Source: an uncultured Eubacteriales bacterium (GTDB lineage Bacteria > Bacillota > Clostridia > Christensenellales > UBA1242). Taken from it: a stretch of 64,000 nucleotides of DNA. Below the pieces are notes generated by a model. The model worked only from the letters and a program-made list of their open reading frames with translations. It made no database searches and had not been told where the DNA came from. Made by a program: the position numbers and the translations under genes. This document shows, piece by piece, positions 62,935 to 64,000 of this stretch (positions within the stretch are counted from its first letter, which is position 1; each line of letters starts with the position of its first letter). Where the stretch lies: assembly GCA_900551855.1 (NCBI GenBank), contig URXM01000001.1:124001-188000 (forward strand), read 5' to 3'.

Positions 62935-64000
62935 ATGGAAGAAAAATTTGAACTTAAATCTAAATATAAACCTGCAGGCGATCAGCCAGAGGCAATAGAC
63001 AAACTTGTCGAAGGTATTGAAGATGGTTTGAAAGATCAAGTATTGTTGGGTGTTACCGGCTCTGGTAAAACTTTTACTATGGCAAATATCATTCAAAGAG
63101 TGCAAAAACCTACATTGGTTATTGCTCACAACAAAACTTTGGCTGCTCAATTATGCAACGAGTTTCGTGAATTTTTTCCAAACAATCGTGTGGAATATTT
63201 TGTTTCATATTATGATTATTATCAGCCAGAAGCATACATAGTTTCAACTGATACTTACATTGAGAAGGATATGAGTGTAAATGAAGATATTGATAAACTT
63301 CGTTCTTCGACAACTTCTTCTCTTTTGGAAAGAAGAGATGTGATTGTTGTTGCTTCTGTTTCTTGCATTTATGGTTTGGGGAGTCCTGAAGAATATCACA
63401 ATTTGCATATTTCTTTGCGTGAAGGCGAGGAGTATGACAGAGATGATCTTATAAATCATTTGATATCTATTCAATACACAAGAAATGATATTGATTTCAA
63501 AAGAACAACATTTAGAGTTAAAGGTGATGTTGTTGATATTTTTCCTGCCAACCAAAGCGAAATGGCGATTAGGGTTAGATTTTTTGGCGATGAGATAGAA
63601 AAGATTTTTGAATTTGATCCTGTGAGTGGAAATTTGCTCAACGAAGTGAGTTATGTTGCAATTTATCCTGCAACGCACTATGCTGTTGGAAGCAACACAT
63701 TGAAAAACGCGATTGCAGAAATAGAAAAAGACAGAGAAAAAGCAATCAAAAAATTTGAGGACGAGCACAAACCTATTGAAGCGGAAAGAATTGGTCAGCG
63801 TGTGGCTTACGACATTGAAATGATGAAAGAAGTGGGCTATTGCAGTGGAATAGAAAACTATTCAAGATATTTTGATGGTAGAAAACCAGGAGAACCACCT
63901 TTTACACTTATTGATTATTTCCCAAAAGACTTTTTGACAATTATTGACGAAAGTCATATGACTTTGCCACAAATTAGGGCAATGTATAATGGCGACAGGG
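62935..64000 (+). CDS. uvrB: Excinuclease ABC subunit B (partial)
   Basis: The first 355 residues are visible; the gene runs off the window. PAGDQPEAIDKLVEGI (Q motif region), GVTGSGKTFTMA (Walker A), SYYDYYQPEAYIVSTDTYIEKD (the damage-binding beta-hairpin) and the DESH box are all present and normal. UvrB verifies damage with UvrA and loads UvrC; Mfd, encoded in this window, feeds the same pathway. The message looks leaderless. Confidence 0.97.
   Translation, partial: MEEKFELKSKYKPAGDQPEAIDKLVEGIEDGLKDQVLLGVTGSGKTFTMANIIQRVQKPTLVIAHNKTLAAQLCNEFREFFPNNRVEYFVSYYDYYQPEAYIVSTDTYIEKDMSVNEDIDKLRSSTTSSLLERRDVIVVASVSCIYGLGSPEEYHNLHISLREGEEYDRDDLINHLISIQYTRNDIDFKRTTFRVKGDVVDIFPANQSEMAIRVRFFGDEIEKIFEFDPVSGNLLNEVSYVAIYPATHYAVGSNTLKNAIAEIEKDREKAIKKFEDEHKPIEAERIGQRVAYDIEMMKEVGYCSGIENYSRYFDGRKPGEPPFTLIDYFPKDFLTIIDESHMTLPQIRAMYNGDR

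Noticed and set aside
63244..63768. 174-codon open frame antisense to uvrB
   Set aside because: Shadow of a strongly conserved gene; composition is dominated by Phe, Ile and Asn as expected of antisense reading.

Overview
The window is AT-rich DNA from a low-GC Bacillota genome, most likely an uncultured, spore-forming Clostridia-type anaerobe. The evidence is SpoIIID, a SpoIIQ-type LytM protein, a SpoVB-type flippase, DUF421/DUF4363 proteins, many lipoprotein signals, a partial rubrerythrin, and a ywmB-like/spoIIQ/acpP/spoIIID cluster resembling the Bacillus ywmB-spoIID-spoIIQ-spoIIID neighbourhood. Genes are tightly packed and strong hairpin terminators are common. No CRISPR array, rRNA or insertion sequence was seen; there is one tRNA (Glu).

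Layout. (1) 0-3.5 kb: partial rubrerythrin, a CYTH-like protein, a GPH-type sugar transporter and a small lipoprotein. (2) 3.5-6.2 kb: a small accessory island between two near-identical direct repeats, the right one ending at the CCA of tRNA-Glu. It holds a Cas2/VapD-like small protein, an HTH-like protein, gene fragments and a BspA-type leucine-rich lipoprotein. (3) 6.4-21.3 kb: core genes comF, recD2, marR-cysS, a CtpE-like P-type ATPase, a CCA-adding enzyme, a VanW-domain protein, a VTT membrane protein, a 55-residue LysM protein, a SpoVB-like flippase and a DUF421-DUF4363 pair. (4) 21.3-28.9 kb: a mobile island with a large serine recombinase, an HUH Rep-like protein, a sigma-like regulator and a run of unusually structured non-coding DNA. 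It is followed by a three-gene cassette (stand-alone DnaB-like ATPase, WYL regulator, PD-(D/E)XK nuclease) that looks like a defence system. Short matching inverted sequences flank the island. (5) 28.9-41 kb: a membrane-anchored surface protein, a degenerate GlmU-like gene with pth and mfd, a PrsA/SurA-like lipoprotein, a flippase-like protein, a TasA-like protein and the sporulation/acyl-carrier cluster. (6) 41.2-61.2 kb: one gene of 19,983 bases for a 6,660-residue lipoprotein built of repeated GLUG/beta-helix modules, followed by radC. (7) 62-64 kb: two divergent small wHTH-membrane proteins and the start of uvrB.

Two genome-level patterns stand out. Many first genes of transcription units have no Shine-Dalgarno sequence but carry a -10 box 6-11 bases before the start codon, several with a -35 box 17 bases further up, which predicts leaderless or nearly leaderless mRNAs. 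The two accessory islands also share a dispersed hairpin repeat with conserved tandem G-A mismatches. The most promising undescribed items are the giant lipoprotein, the ATPase/WYL/nuclease cassette and the structured region at 25.18-25.58 kb. All functional calls come from reading motifs; no database search was possible.
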